Positions 26,841-36,489 of a stretch of DNA of 64,000 nt are shown one piece after another. The stretch spans positions 372,001 to 436,000 of the forward strand of contig NZ_CP012150.1 of the NCBI RefSeq assembly GCF_001187505.1, in the 5' to 3' direction. Under the pieces are notes generated by a model. That model saw only the letters and a list, made by a program, of their open reading frames with translations, searched no databases and was not told where the DNA came from. The position numbers and the translations under genes were made by a program. The stretch comes from Mycolicibacterium goodii. Lineage in GTDB: Bacteria; Actinomycetota; Actinomycetes; Mycobacteriales; Mycobacteriaceae. Every line of letters starts with the position of its first letter. Within the stretch, counting starts at the first letter, position 1.

Positions 26841-29354
26841 ATGTCGAACCCGGCGCCGGAACGCGTGGTGGACCTGCCGCGGGCTGTCGAGGAGGTGCTC
26901 GCCGGGGCGGCGACCCAGGCCCCGAAGTTGTTGGTGTCCGGCGGGATCGGGACGGGAAAGAGCACCGTGCTCGCGGCGGTGCGGGCGAGGGTGCGCGACG
27001 CCGGGCATACCGTGCTCACCCGCCCGCCCAGGCGCGAGGACGATCCGGCGGCGGTGTTCGTCATCGACGATGCGCACCTTCTCGCCGACGTCGAGATCGA
27101 TTGCCTGACAGAGCGTTCCACTGATCCGTCGGCGTCGGTGGTGGTCGCCGCCGAGCCGCTGGCGCACCGACCCGCCCTGCGGGCACTGACGACCGCGCTG
27201 GAGCGGGAGAACCCGGTGGTGGCGCTCGGGCCGATGTCATCGTCGGACGTCGGACGCGTTCTGGCGGCCTCCCTTGGCTCGCCGCCGCCCGCGGACACGG
27301 TCCGCACGGTGCGAGCGGTCACCGGCGGGCTGCCTTTCCTGGTGCGGGCAGTGGTCGCCTCGGCGGCCGAACCCGCCGAGGCCGCCCGCTACGCGCTGAT
27401 CGAACGGTTGCGTCACCTCGACGAACAGACCCGCGACACGCTGTTGATCACGTCGCTGAGCCTGGATCTCGGGCCCGACGACGTGGCGGGCGCGTTGCGC
27501 ATCGGCGGTGGCGAGGCCTCGGCGCTGGTCGACCGTGCCCGCGCGAGCGGTCTGGTCGAACCCGCCCACGACAAGAGGTTCCTGCGTCTGGTGCACACGT
27601 GCGTCGCGCAGATCGCGGGCACGGCCCGGCACCACGACATCGAGGTCGCGCTGCTGCGCTCGCAGCTCGAAATGGCCACGCTGTCACCGGAACTCGCGAT
27701 GCGACTGGCCGAGCATGGTGTCCGTGACGATCGACTCGCCGAGGCGCTGACCGAGCACGCCGTGCAGGTGCGGGGCCAACCGGCCCGCGCGGCGCGGTTG
27801 TATCGCGCCGCGGCCCGTGCGGGCTCGGCCGCGCTCAACGCGCGGCTGGCCGATGCGCTGGCGTTGTCGGGCGACTGTGCCACGGCGGGCCGCATGACCG
27901 ACGACCTGCTCAGCTCCGAGGATCCGGCCGAGCGCGCGGCCGCGGTCCGGATCGCCGCGAGCATCGCGCTGCACGACGGCAGTGCCGCGCAGGCCGCCGA
28001 CCTGTTCCGCTGGCTGGGCCCGTACCCGGATGCGGCGGTCGGTTCGGCGGGCACGGTCGTGCTGCTCGCCGCGGGCGACGCCGCTGCCGCCCGCGCCGCG
28101 TTGCACACCGAACCGGCAGGCCCACCGACGTCGGCGGCCCGGACGGCGCGCAGCCTGGCCGAAGGCCTGGTGTCGTCGCTCGACCAACCGTTCGCGGTCA
28201 CCGTCGCGCGCCTCGGCCAGGCCGTCACCGCCGAGCCCTACCCCGACGGCGTCGCGCCGGACAGCCCCGCGGCGCTGGTGACGTTGGCGGCGCTGCACGG
28301 CGGCGACTCGGTCCGTGCCCGCAGCGTGATCGGGCGCGCGGTGCGCGGGGGCCCGCCGAACGGCGACCCCGGCGCGGCACCGTCGTCGACTCCGTTTTCT
28401 GCCGCCCGGCACCGGTTGCTGCTGGGCTGGGTCAAGATGCTCGACGGTCAGCTGGGCGCCGCGGGCGCCGACGTGTCGGCCGTCGAGTCCGGCCCGCCGT
28501 TGCACCGCCGCGACGCGTTGTGGGCCGCGGCGCTGCGCACCGCGGTCGCACGGCGCAGCGGGGACAGCGGCGCCATCCAGCGGCACTGGTTCACGGCGAT
28601 GGAGGTGCTCGCCGAGTACTCCGTCGACCTCTTCTCTCTGCTCCCGCTGGGTGAGTTGTGGGTCGCGGCGGCGCGCATGCGCCAGATCGACCGTCTCGAG
28701 CATCCGCTGTCGGAGGCGTTCGGGCTGCTCGATGCGCTGGGGAAACCGGTGCTGTGGTCCATGCCGCTGCACTGGGCCGGGGTGCACGCCGGGATCCTCG
28801 CCAACTCGCCGAGCGCGGTCGCGCCCCACGGTCAGGCGCTCACCGCGGCGGCCGGTCGCAGCCCGTTCGCCCATGCGCTGGCCGGTGCGGGCCGGACCTG
28901 GCTGCGGGTGCTGGCCAACCACGTCGATGTCGACGAGGTGGCGGCGGCGGCCCGCGGGTTGGCACAGTTCGGGCTGAGCTGGGACGCCACCCGGCTGGCG
29001 AGCCAGGCCGCGCTGCAGACCTCCGACGCCCGGGTCTCTCAGGCCATGCTGCAGTTGGCCCGCGATCTCAAGCAGTCCGGCGCGGCCGACGACGCGACGG
29101 CATCCGAGGCGACGCCCGCACCCCAGGCCGCCCCGGCCGGCGCCCCCGCGGGCTCCGCGCGCCTGTCCGACCGCGAGCGTGAGGTGGCCGAGTTGTTGCT
29201 GCTCGGCTTGCCGTACCGCGACATCGGCAACCAATTGTTCATTTCGGCAAAGACCGTCGAGCACCACGTGGCCCGGATCCGCAGGAGGCTGGGTGCCGAA
29301 TCGCGATCCGAGATGTTGTCGATGCTGCGGGCGATGCTGTCGGCGCCGAACTGA
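26841..29354 (+). CDS. iniR: AAA-LuxR transcriptional activator IniR
   Basis: 837 residues. An N-terminal STAND/AAA ATPase (Walker A GGIGTGKST at 34-42; Walker B VFVIDDAHL) is followed by a long helical-repeat sensor region and a C-terminal LuxR helix-turn-helix (LSDREREVAELLLLGLPYRD, then FISAKTVEHHVARIRRRLG). Length, domain order and position match Rv0339c, named IniR, the activator of iniBAC that responds to trehalose. ATG 26841 follows the Hsp70-like stop by 14 bp. The TAGGG triplets upstream of iniB and in the divergent promoter are the natural candidate targets. Confidence 0.88.
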   Translation: MSNPAPERVVDLPRAVEEVLAGAATQAPKLLVSGGIGTGKSTVLAAVRARVRDAGHTVLTRPPRREDDPAAVFVIDDAHLLADVEIDCLTERSTDPSASVVVAAEPLAHRPALRALTTALERENPVVALGPMSSSDVGRVLAASLGSPPPADTVRTVRAVTGGLPFLVRAVVASAAEPAEAARYALIERLRHLDEQTRDTLLITSLSLDLGPDDVAGALRIGGGEASALVDRARASGLVEPAHDKRFLRLVHTCVAQIAGTARHHDIEVALLRSQLEMATLSPELAMRLAEHGVRDDRLAEALTEHAVQVRGQPARAARLYRAAARAGSAALNARLADALALSGDCATAGRMTDDLLSSEDPAERAAAVRIAASIALHDGSAAQAADLFRWLGPYPDAAVGSAGTVVLLAAGDAAAARAALHTEPAGPPTSAARTARSLAEGLVSSLDQPFAVTVARLGQAVTAEPYPDGVAPDSPAALVTLAALHGGDSVRARSVIGRAVRGGPPNGDPGAAPSSTPFSAARHRLLLGWVKMLDGQLGAAGADVSAVESGPPLHRRDALWAAALRTAVARRSGDSGAIQRHWFTAMEVLAEYSVDLFSLLPLGELWVAAARMRQIDRLEHPLSEAFGLLDALGKPVLWSMPLHWAGVHAGILANSPSAVAPHGQALTAAAGRSPFAHALAGAGRTWLRVLANHVDVDEVAAAARGLAQFGLSWDATRLASQAALQTSDARVSQAMLQLARDLKQSGAADDATASEATPAPQAAPAGAPAGSARLSDREREVAELLLLGLPYRDIGNQLFISAKTVEHHVARIRRRLGAESRSEMLSMLRAMLSAPN

Positions 29355-29594
29355 AGCCGGCCGATTCGAGGTTTGCCGCCAGAGCGACGAAGATCACATT
29401 CGCCGTTCGACTGTCGGTCGGATGACCTTGCGCAAATGCGCGTGAAAAGGAACGGATGTCACTTCGGCACCGAACCGTCACGTCACGGTCCCGCGACGAA
29501 GCCACCGCCCTGCGGCACTCCCGCAGCCCGAGTTAGGACAGCCTTTGTAGCGGGCATTCGGCACGGGGTGCAACTATGAGCAGGCATCCAGCCT

Positions 29595-29637
29595 AAGTTA
29601 CTTCCGGGTAACATGGCTCAAGTTACCGGCGGGTAAC
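29595..29637. promoter_or_regulatory. Duplicated 18-bp operator upstream of etfD
   Basis: Two near-identical sites, AAGTTACTTCCGGGTAAC (29595-29612) and AAGTTACCGGCGGGTAAC (29620-29637), start 25 bp apart and end 21 bp before the etfD start codon. Each contains the dyad GTTAC...GTAAC typical of TetR-family operators. The position covers the likely promoter, so repression is probable. The rest of 29355-29594 shows no gene. Confidence 0.7.
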
Positions 29638-29658
29638 GAAAATATCGGGAGGCGCGCA

Positions 29659-32600
29659 GTGGCACACACCCTCGAAGTGAGCAGGCTCATCCTCGGGCTG
29701 CTCATGACGGCCATCGTCCTGGTGTTCGCCGCCAAGCGAGTGCTGTGGCTCACGAAACTGATTCGCTCGGGTCAGAAGACGCTCGACGAGGGCGGCCGCA
29801 AGAACGATCTGCAGAAGCGCATCACCACACAGATCACCGAGGTGTTCGGGCAAACGCGGCTGCTGCGTTGGTCGATTCCGGGTATCGCGCATTTCTTCAC
29901 GATGTGGGGCTTCTTCGTCCTCGCGTCGGTGTACCTGGAGGCCTACGGCGTCCTGTTCGATCCCGAATTCCACATCCCGTTCATCGGCCGGTGGCCGATC
30001 CTGGGCTTCCTGCAGGACTTCTTCGCGGTGGCCGTGCTGGCCGGCATCATCGTGTTCGCGATCATCCGCCTGACGCGGGAGCCCAAGAAGATCGGTCGCG
30101 AGTCGCGGTTCTACGGTTCGCACACCGGGGGCGCCTGGGAGATCCTCTTCATGATCTTCCTGGTCATCGCGACGTATGCGCTGTTCCGTGGTGCGGCGGT
30201 CAACACGCTCGGCGAGCGTTTCCCCTACCAGAGCGGCGCCTTCTTCTCCGACGCCATGGCCTGGCTGCTGCGCCCGCTCGGCGCGACCGCCAACATGTGG
30301 CTCGAGACCGTCGCCCTGATGGGCCACATCGGCGTCATGCTGGTGTTCCTGCTGATCGTGCTGCACTCCAAGCACCTGCACATCGGCCTGGCACCCATCA
30401 ACGTCACGTTCAAGCGGCTGCCCAACGGTCTGGGCCCGCTGCTGCCGATGGAGTACAAGGGCGAGTACATCGACTTCGAGGATCCCGCCGAGGACGCGGT
30501 GTTCGGCCGAGGCAAGATCGAGGACTTCACCTGGAAGGGCTACCTCGACTTCACGACCTGTACCGAGTGCGGCCGCTGCCAGTCGCAGTGCCCGGCGTGG
30601 AACACCGGCAAACCGCTGTCCCCCAAGCTCGTGATCATGAACCTGCGCGACCACATGTTCGCCAAGGCTCCTTACATCCTCGGCGAGAAGCCGTCGCCGC
30701 TGGAGAGCACACCCGAGGGCGGCCTGGGTGAGAAGGCCCGCGGCGAGATGCACGAACAGGAACACGCGCACGCCCACGTCCCCGAGTCCGGCTTCGAGCG
30801 GATCCTCGGCAGCGGACCCGAGCAGGCCCTGCGCCCGCTGGTCGGCACCGCCGAGCAGGGCGGCGTCATCGATCCCGACGTGCTGTGGTCCTGCACCAAC
30901 TGCGGTGCGTGCGTCGAGCAGTGCCCGGTGGACATCGAGCACATCGACCACATCGTCGACATGCGCCGCTACCAGGTGATGGTCGAGTCGGAGTTCCCCG
31001 GCGAGCTCGGTGTGCTGTTCAAGAACCTGGAGACCAAGGGCAACCCCTGGGGCCAGAACGCCAAGGACCGCACCAACTGGATCGACGAGGTCGACTTCGA
31101 CGTGCCGGTCTACGGCGAGGACGTCGACTCGTTCGACGGGTTCGAGTACCTGTTCTGGGTCGGCTGCGCCGGCGCCTACGAGGACCGCGCCAAGAAGACC
31201 ACCAAGGCCGTCGCCGAACTGCTCGCCACCGCGGGGGTGAAGTTCCTGGTGCTGGGCTCCGGGGAGACCTGCAACGGCGACTCCGCCCGCCGCTCCGGCA
31301 ACGAGTTCCTGTTCCAGCAGTTGGCCTCGCAGAACATCGAGACCATCAACGAACTGTTCGAAGGCGTCGAGACGGTCGACCGCAAGATCGTGGTGACCTG
31401 CCCGCACTGCTTCAACACGATCGGCCGCGAGTACCCGCAACTGGGTGCCAACTACAGCGTCGTGCACCACACGCAGCTGCTCAACCGGCTGGTCCGGGAC
31501 AAGAAGCTGGTGCCGGTCAAGTCGGTCAGCGCGCAGAACGGCCAGCCCGTCACCTACCACGACCCGTGCTTCCTCGGCCGCCACAACAAGGTGTACGAGG
31601 CTCCGCGTGAGCTGGTCGAGGCCTCCGGCGTGACGCTCAAGGAGATGCCCCGCCACGCCGACCGCGGCCTGTGCTGTGGCGCCGGCGGTGCCCGCATGTG
31701 GATGGAAGAGCACATCGGCAAGCGGGTCAACGTCGAACGCACCGAAGAGGCCATGGACACCGCCTCGACGATCGCGACCGGCTGCCCGTTCTGCCGCGTG
31801 ATGATCACCGACGGTGTCGACGACGTCGCGGCCAGCCGCGGCGTCGAGAAGGCCGAGGTGCTCGACGTTGCTCAGCTGCTGCTGAACTCGCTGGACACCA
31901 GCGGCGTGACGCTGCCCGAAAAGGGCACGGCGGCAAAGGAATCCGAGAAGCGCGCCGCTGCCCGCGCCGAGGCCGAGGTCACGGCCAAGGCCGAAGCTGC
32001 CCCGGTCGAGGAAGCCGCGCCGGCAGAACAGGCGCAGACCGCCCCGGCGGCCGGTGGCGCCGAGGCCAAGCCGGTCACGGGTCTGGGACTTGCGGGCGCC
32101 GCGAAGCGTCCCGGTGCCAAGAAGACCGCCGCACCCGCCGCACAGGCTTCTGCACCTGCGGCGGCACCGACACCGGCCAAGGGGCTCGGTCTGGCGGGCG
32201 GCGCCAAGCGTCCCGGCGCCAAGAAGACCGCCGCACCCGCCGCACAGGCTCCCGCCGCGGCACCCGCCGACGCCCCGGCACCGGCCCCGGTCAAGGGCCT
32301 GGGCCTCGCGGGCGGCGCCAAGCGCCCCGGCGCCAAGAAGACCGCGGCGGCCGCACCGGCCGACAAGCCCGCAGCGGCAGAGACTTCGGCGGTCCCTGCG
32401 CCCGCTGAGGCTCCGGCGGCGCCCGCAGCCCCGGTCAAGGGCCTCGGCCTTGCGGCCGGCGCGAAGCGACCGGGCGCCAAGAAGGCGGCTGCGCCCGCTG
32501 CGCAGGCGTCCGCTTCGGCACCTGCCGAGGCGCCGGCTGAGGCCGAAGCGGCCACCGCAGCCGCCGAGAAGCCGGCCGAGCCGGCCAAGCCCGAACCGCC

Positions 32601-32817
32601 TGTGGTGGGTCTCGGCATCGCCGCGGGCGCCCGTCGCCCCGGCGCCAAGAAGGCGCCGACCGCTCCGGCTGCTCCGGTCGAGGCCGCTGCGGCCGCCGAG
32701 AAGCCGGCCGCGGAAGCCGGCCCTGCGGCCGGGGAGCCGACCGAGCCCGCGAAGCCCGAACCGCCCGTGGTGGGCCTCGGCATCAAGCCGGGGGCCAAGC
32801 GGCCCGGTAAGCGCTGA
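29659..32817 (+). CDS. etfD: EtfD-like membrane Fe-S oxidoreductase with repetitive C-terminal extension
   Basis: 1052 residues. The N-terminus has about five to six membrane helices (cytochrome b/NarI-like). Two 4Fe-4S motifs follow: CTECGRCQSQCPAW from residue ~301 and CTNCGACVEQCPVD from ~412. Then come two cysteine-rich CCG-type modules (CPHCFNT, YHDPCFLG, LCCGAGGARMW). The last ~300 residues are Ala/Pro/Lys-rich with six copies of GLG-LI-xxGA-KR-RPG. Rv0338c, its apparent counterpart, is EtfD, which takes electrons from electron-transfer flavoprotein during beta-oxidation and reduces quinone. GGGAGG is 6 nt before GTG 29659. Confidence 0.9.
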   Translation: MAHTLEVSRLILGLLMTAIVLVFAAKRVLWLTKLIRSGQKTLDEGGRKNDLQKRITTQITEVFGQTRLLRWSIPGIAHFFTMWGFFVLASVYLEAYGVLFDPEFHIPFIGRWPILGFLQDFFAVAVLAGIIVFAIIRLTREPKKIGRESRFYGSHTGGAWEILFMIFLVIATYALFRGAAVNTLGERFPYQSGAFFSDAMAWLLRPLGATANMWLETVALMGHIGVMLVFLLIVLHSKHLHIGLAPINVTFKRLPNGLGPLLPMEYKGEYIDFEDPAEDAVFGRGKIEDFTWKGYLDFTTCTECGRCQSQCPAWNTGKPLSPKLVIMNLRDHMFAKAPYILGEKPSPLESTPEGGLGEKARGEMHEQEHAHAHVPESGFERILGSGPEQALRPLVGTAEQGGVIDPDVLWSCTNCGACVEQCPVDIEHIDHIVDMRRYQVMVESEFPGELGVLFKNLETKGNPWGQNAKDRTNWIDEVDFDVPVYGEDVDSFDGFEYLFWVGCAGAYEDRAKKTTKAVAELLATAGVKFLVLGSGETCNGDSARRSGNEFLFQQLASQNIETINELFEGVETVDRKIVVTCPHCFNTIGREYPQLGANYSVVHHTQLLNRLVRDKKLVPVKSVSAQNGQPVTYHDPCFLGRHNKVYEAPRELVEASGVTLKEMPRHADRGLCCGAGGARMWMEEHIGKRVNVERTEEAMDTASTIATGCPFCRVMITDGVDDVAASRGVEKAEVLDVAQLLLNSLDTSGVTLPEKGTAAKESEKRAAARAEAEVTAKAEAAPVEEAAPAEQAQTAPAAGGAEAKPVTGLGLAGAAKRPGAKKTAAPAAQASAPAAAPTPAKGLGLAGGAKRPGAKKTAAPAAQAPAAAPADAPAPAPVKGLGLAGGAKRPGAKKTAAAAPADKPAAAETSAVPAPAEAPAAPAAPVKGLGLAAGAKRPGAKKAAAPAAQASASAPAEAPAEAEAATAAAEKPAEPAKPEPPVVGLGIAAGARRPGAKKAPTAPAAPVEAAAAAEKPAAEAGPAAGEPTEPAKPEPPVVGLGIKPGAKRPGKR

Positions 32818-32855
32818 CCGGCGGAGATCGGATAAGTGATCGGATAGCAGTTGTC

Positions 32856-32895
32856 GAAGCGGCCCCCTCCTGTCACGGAGGGGGCCGCTTCTTTT
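32856..32895 (+). terminator. Rho-independent terminator after etfD
   Basis: A perfect 15-bp GC-rich stem (GAAGCGGCCCCCTCC at 32856-32870 with its complement at 32877-32891), a 6-nt loop and TTTT at 32892-32895, starting 38 bp after the etfD stop. Confidence 0.93.
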
Positions 32896-32912
32896 CGGTG
32901 AGGGAAACCGGC

Positions 32913-33152
32913 TCAGTTGGCGCCGTAGGGCGGCGCCTTGACCTCGGGCTTGGCGACGACGGGAGCGATGGTTCCCGGGGTGTAGGTGACCGTGGAGGTC
33001 TCCCCGACCTTCATGGCGCCGCCCGACGCGACGGACGGCTGGTCGGCACCGCCGCCCATGGCCGCCCCGATGATGCCCATCGCCACGGCAGCGGCGCCGC
33101 CGAGCAGCGCGGCTGCGGTGCTGAAACGGGTGATCTTCTTCACTTCTGTCAT
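32913..33152 (-). CDS. Small exported or membrane-anchored protein
   Basis: 79 residues: a charged start (MTEVKKITRF), one hydrophobic segment (STAAALLGGAAAVAMGIIGAAMGG) with a possible Ala-x-Ala type cleavage site, then a ~40-residue mature part ending KPEVKAPPYGAN. No Cys, so not a lipoprotein. Real coding is supported by the sensible signal sequence and by its placement between the etfD terminator and the aspC promoter region. Function unknown. Confidence 0.65.
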   Translation of the reverse strand: MTEVKKITRFSTAAALLGGAAAVAMGIIGAAMGGGADQPSVASGGAMKVGETSTVTYTPGTIAPVVAKPEVKAPPYGAN

Positions 33153-33381
33153 GGGTTTCCATTCATGTGTGTCGGTGTCCTCGTATCCCCTTACCTGGGG
33201 AAACTCGGGTCAGCTCGGTGATTCGGCAGCCATCGTGTCCTGACGGCGGCACCGCTGGTGAGCCGCTCAAGCAGATACACAGCGTGTTCGCAAGCTGGTG
33301 GCAGGTTGGATTCGTTACGGACAAGTGAGCGGTCGGCCCTCGTCCACGGTCTGCACGCTGCCGGCCGGCAAATTCAATTGA

Positions 33382-34674
33382 TTGGACAGCGATGAGACCA
33401 TGGAACGCGTGACCACCCATCAGTTGCCGTGGCAGAGCACCGGTGAGCACCGGAAGCCGCGCACGTTCACCCAGTCCACGAAGCTGCAGGACGTCCTGTA
33501 CGAGATCCGTGGACCGGTACACGAGCACGCCTCACGGCTGGAAGCTGAAGGGCATCGCATCCTCAAACTGAACATCGGCAACCCCGCGCCGTTCGGCTTC
33601 GAGGCTCCGGACGTGATCATGCGCGACATGATCCAGGCCCTGCCGACCGCGCAGGGCTATTCCGACTCCAAGGGAATTCTCAGCGCCCGCCGCGCGGTGT
33701 TCACCCGCTACGAGCTCGTCGAGGGCTTCCCCAAATTCGACGTCGACGACGTCTATCTGGGCAACGGCGTCTCCGAGCTGATCACCATGACCCTGCAGGC
33801 GCTGCTGGACAACGGCGATCAGGTGCTCATCCCGGCGCCGGACTACCCGCTGTGGACCGCCTCGACCTCGCTGGCCGGCGGCACCCCGGTGCACTACCTG
33901 TGCGACGAGACGCAGGGTTGGAACCCCGACGTCGCCGACATCGAAGCCAAGATCACCGAACGCACCAAGGCGATCGTGGTGATCAACCCGAACAACCCGA
34001 CCGGCGCGGTGTACAGCCGCGAGACGCTCGAGCAGATCGTCGACCTGGCGCGCCGGCATCAGCTGCTGCTGCTGGCCGACGAGATCTACGACAAGATCCT
34101 CTACGACGACGCCGAGCACATCTCGCTGGCCACGCTGGCGCCGGACCTGCTGTGCCTGACGTTCAACGGGCTGTCGAAGGCCTACCGGGTGGCCGGTTAC
34201 CGATCCGGGTGGCTGGTGATCACCGGCCCCAAGGAACACGCCACCAGCTTCATCGAGGGCATCAGCCTGCTGGCCAACATGCGGCTGTGCCCCAACGTCC
34301 CGGCCCAGCATGCGATCCAGGTGGCCCTCGGTGGCCATCAGAGCATCGAGCAGCTGGTGCTCCCGGGTGGGCGGCTGCTCGAACAGCGCGACGTGGCGTG
34401 GGAGAAGCTCAACGAGATCCCCGGGGTGTCGTGTGTGAAGCCGCGCGGCGCGTTGTACGCGTTCCCGCGGCTCGATCCCGAGGTGCACGAGATCCAGGAC
34501 GACGAGCAACTGGTGCTCGACCTGCTGTTGCAGGAGAAGATCCTGCTCACCCAGGGCACCGGGTTCAACTGGCCCACACCGGATCACCTGCGCATCGTGA
34601 CGCTGCCGTGGGCGCGAGACCTCGCCGCCGCGATCGAGCGGTTGGGGAACTTCCTGGCGAGCTACCGCCAGTAG
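33382..34674 (+). CDS. aspC: PLP-dependent aminotransferase AspC (aspartate/alanine type)
   Basis: 430 residues, fold-type I class I/II aminotransferase. The PLP lysine is in FNGLSKAYRVAGYRSGW; NPNNPTGAVYS and DEIYDKILYDD give the Asn and Asp/Tyr that hold the cofactor. N-terminal segment QDVLYEIRGPVHEHA matches the alanine-aminotransferase-like group, and Rv0337c in the same position is annotated aspC. The start may be TTG 33382, ATG 33400 or GTG 33409. It leads a plus-strand series with the YibE/F-like gene 19 bp downstream. Confidence 0.92.
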   Translation: MDSDETMERVTTHQLPWQSTGEHRKPRTFTQSTKLQDVLYEIRGPVHEHASRLEAEGHRILKLNIGNPAPFGFEAPDVIMRDMIQALPTAQGYSDSKGILSARRAVFTRYELVEGFPKFDVDDVYLGNGVSELITMTLQALLDNGDQVLIPAPDYPLWTASTSLAGGTPVHYLCDETQGWNPDVADIEAKITERTKAIVVINPNNPTGAVYSRETLEQIVDLARRHQLLLLADEIYDKILYDDAEHISLATLAPDLLCLTFNGLSKAYRVAGYRSGWLVITGPKEHATSFIEGISLLANMRLCPNVPAQHAIQVALGGHQSIEQLVLPGGRLLEQRDVAWEKLNEIPGVSCVKPRGALYAFPRLDPEVHEIQDDEQLVLDLLLQEKILLTQGTGFNWPTPDHLRIVTLPWARDLAAAIERLGNFLASYRQ

Positions 34675-34693
34675 ATCCCTCTACCCTGTCCCG

Positions 34694-35971
34694 GTGGCGC
34701 ATTCGCACTCCCACTCGCACTCACTGAGAGGTCCGTCCCCGCTGGGTCCGTTGGCGGCCCGGATCGTCGTCGGCCTGCTCGTCGCGATCGGTGTCGTCGT
34801 GCTCGCCGGCGCCGCGCTGCTGTGGCCCAGCCAGCAGAAGGTGGACATCCCGCTGCCGTACCAGAACGCCGCGGGTGGTGCGGTGACCACGGAGGCCGGG
34901 CACGTGCTGTCCAGCACGCTGGCCGGGTGCGGCAGTCCCTCGGCGGGCGCGGTGCTGACCTCCGACCCGGTGCCCGCACCCGGTGACGCCGGGCAGTGCG
35001 TGCTGAATCTGGTGGCCATCGATTCCGGCCCGAACAAGGGCGCCAGGACGCTGCTGGAGTTCAGCGGCGGCCCGGGCCAGCCGAACCTGGCGGCCGGTGA
35101 CGACGTGCGATTGAGCCGTCAGGTCGACGCGGCGGGCGCAACCAGTTACGCGTTCTACGACTATGAGCGGACGTGGCCGCTGACCGCCCTGGCCGCGGCG
35201 TTCGCGGTGGTGGTCGTCGCCGTCGCCCGCTGGCGCGGTCTGCGCGCGCTGATCGGCATCGTCGTGGCGTTCGGTGTGCTGGTGGTGTTCCTGCTGCCCG
35301 CGCTGCGTGACGGCGCCGCCGCGATCCCGGTGTCGCTCGTGGCCTCTGCCGTCATCCTGTACGCGGTGCTCTATCTGGCCCACGGGGTGAGCCTGCGGAC
35401 CAGCGCGGCCCTGCTGGGCACCCTCACCTCGTTGTTCCTGGCCGCCGTACTGTCTTGGGCGGCAATCGAATTGGCGCATCTCACCGGGTTGGCCGAGGAT
35501 CAGAACAACGAGGTCGCCGCGTACATGGGCAACGTGTCGATCACCGGTCTGCTGCTGGCCGGGTTCATCATCGGCTCACTGGGTGTCCTCAACGACGTGA
35601 CGGTCACGCAGGCCTCGGCGGTGTTCGAGCTCGCCGAGGCAGGCGGGACGCGGCGGTCGGTGTTCCTCGGCGCCATGCGGGTGGGCCGCGACCACATCGC
35701 GAGCACGGTCTACACCCTGGTGCTGGCCTACGCGGGCAGCGCGCTGCCGCTGCTGTTGTTGTTCAGCGTCGCCGACCGCTCATTGGGCGATGTGCTGACC
35801 AGTGAGAGCGTGGCGGTCGAGATCGCCCGGTCCGCGGTGGGCGGTATCGCGCTGGCCCTGTCGGTGCCGTTGACGACGGGGATCGCCGCCGTGCTGGCCA
35901 CGCCCCAGGCCTCCACCCGGGCCTCGGCGCAGCGTTTGGGGGCCGCCCGCCCGGGTACCCACGCCGGGTGA
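34694..35971 (+). CDS. YibE/F-like multipass membrane protein
   Basis: 425 residues. A His/Ser-rich N-terminus (AHSHSHSHS) precedes the first transmembrane helix; an outer domain of ~110 residues with two Cys follows, then about seven more helices with the YibE/F core (LVLAYAGSALPLLLLFSV near the end, FIIGSLGVLNDVTVTQASAV in the middle). The function of the family is not known; the His-rich start suggests metal contact but that is speculation. The start is GTG 34694. Its stop overlaps the 2Fe-2S subunit gene (GTGA), tying it to the molybdenum oxidase operon. Confidence 0.8.
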   Translation: MAHSHSHSHSLRGPSPLGPLAARIVVGLLVAIGVVVLAGAALLWPSQQKVDIPLPYQNAAGGAVTTEAGHVLSSTLAGCGSPSAGAVLTSDPVPAPGDAGQCVLNLVAIDSGPNKGARTLLEFSGGPGQPNLAAGDDVRLSRQVDAAGATSYAFYDYERTWPLTALAAAFAVVVVAVARWRGLRALIGIVVAFGVLVVFLLPALRDGAAAIPVSLVASAVILYAVLYLAHGVSLRTSAALLGTLTSLFLAAVLSWAAIELAHLTGLAEDQNNEVAAYMGNVSITGLLLAGFIIGSLGVLNDVTVTQASAVFELAEAGGTRRSVFLGAMRVGRDHIASTVYTLVLAYAGSALPLLLLFSVADRSLGDVLTSESVAVEIARSAVGGIALALSVPLTTGIAAVLATPQASTRASAQRLGAARPGTHAG

Positions 35972-36489
35972 GCCAGCCCGATCACACCTCCCACGTCACT
36001 CTCGAGGTCGACGGTGCGCGCCGTGAACTGACCCTCGACAACCGGGTGACGTTGCTCGACGCGCTACGTGAACATCTGCACGTCACGGCTCCGAAGAAAG
36101 GTTGCGACCACGGCCAGTGCGGATCGTGCACGGTTCTGGTCGACGGCCGCCGTGTCACGACGTGCCTGACGTTCGCCGTCGCGGCCGACGGCACCCGCAT
36201 CACCACCGCCGCCGGTCTCGGCCAGGACGGCGAACTGCACCCCGTCGCGCAGGCCTTCTGCGACGAGGACGCGTTCCAGTGCGGCTACTGCACACCCGGC
36301 CAGATCTGTTCGGCCGTCGGCATGCTCGACGAGGTCAAGGGCGGCGCACCCAGTTTCGTCTCCGATGATCTCGACGCTCCCCCGGTGCTCACCGAGGAGG
36401 AGATCCGCGAACGCATGAGCGGCAACCTGTGCCGCTGCGCGGCGTACCCGAACATCGTCGCGGCGATCGAACGGGCGGCCAACCGATGA
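35968..36489 (+). CDS. Molybdenum aldehyde/xanthine oxidase family, 2Fe-2S subunit
   Basis: 173 residues. A plant-type 2Fe-2S domain ([21 protein letters not shown]) is followed by the helical 2Fe-2S domain ([12 protein letters not shown] and [11 protein letters not shown]). It passes electrons from the molybdenum centre to FAD. Unlike E. coli PaoA there is no twin-arginine signal, so the complex is cytoplasmic. It overlaps both neighbours by 4 bp, giving three subunits in the order small, medium, large. Confidence 0.92.
   Translation: MSQPDHTSHVTLEVDGARRELTLDNRVTLLDALREHLHVTAPKKGCDHGQCGSCTVLVDGRRVTTCLTFAVAADGTRITTAAGLGQDGELHPVAQAFCDEDAFQCGYCTPGQICSAVGMLDEVKGGAPSFVSDDLDAPPVLTEEEIRERMSGNLCRCAAYPNIVAAIERAANR

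Noticed and set aside
29533..29552. Possible IdeR (iron) box, TTAGGACAGCC, upstream of etfD
   Set aside because: Only the first half resembles the 19-bp consensus; the second half does not match, so no palindrome exists.
29623..33162. An 1179-codon open frame antisense to etfD
   Set aside because: Its Leu/Gly/Arg/Asp-rich sequence is the mirror of GC-rich codons in etfD and its Ala/Lys repeats; etfD has full Fe-S motifs and a strong ribosome site.
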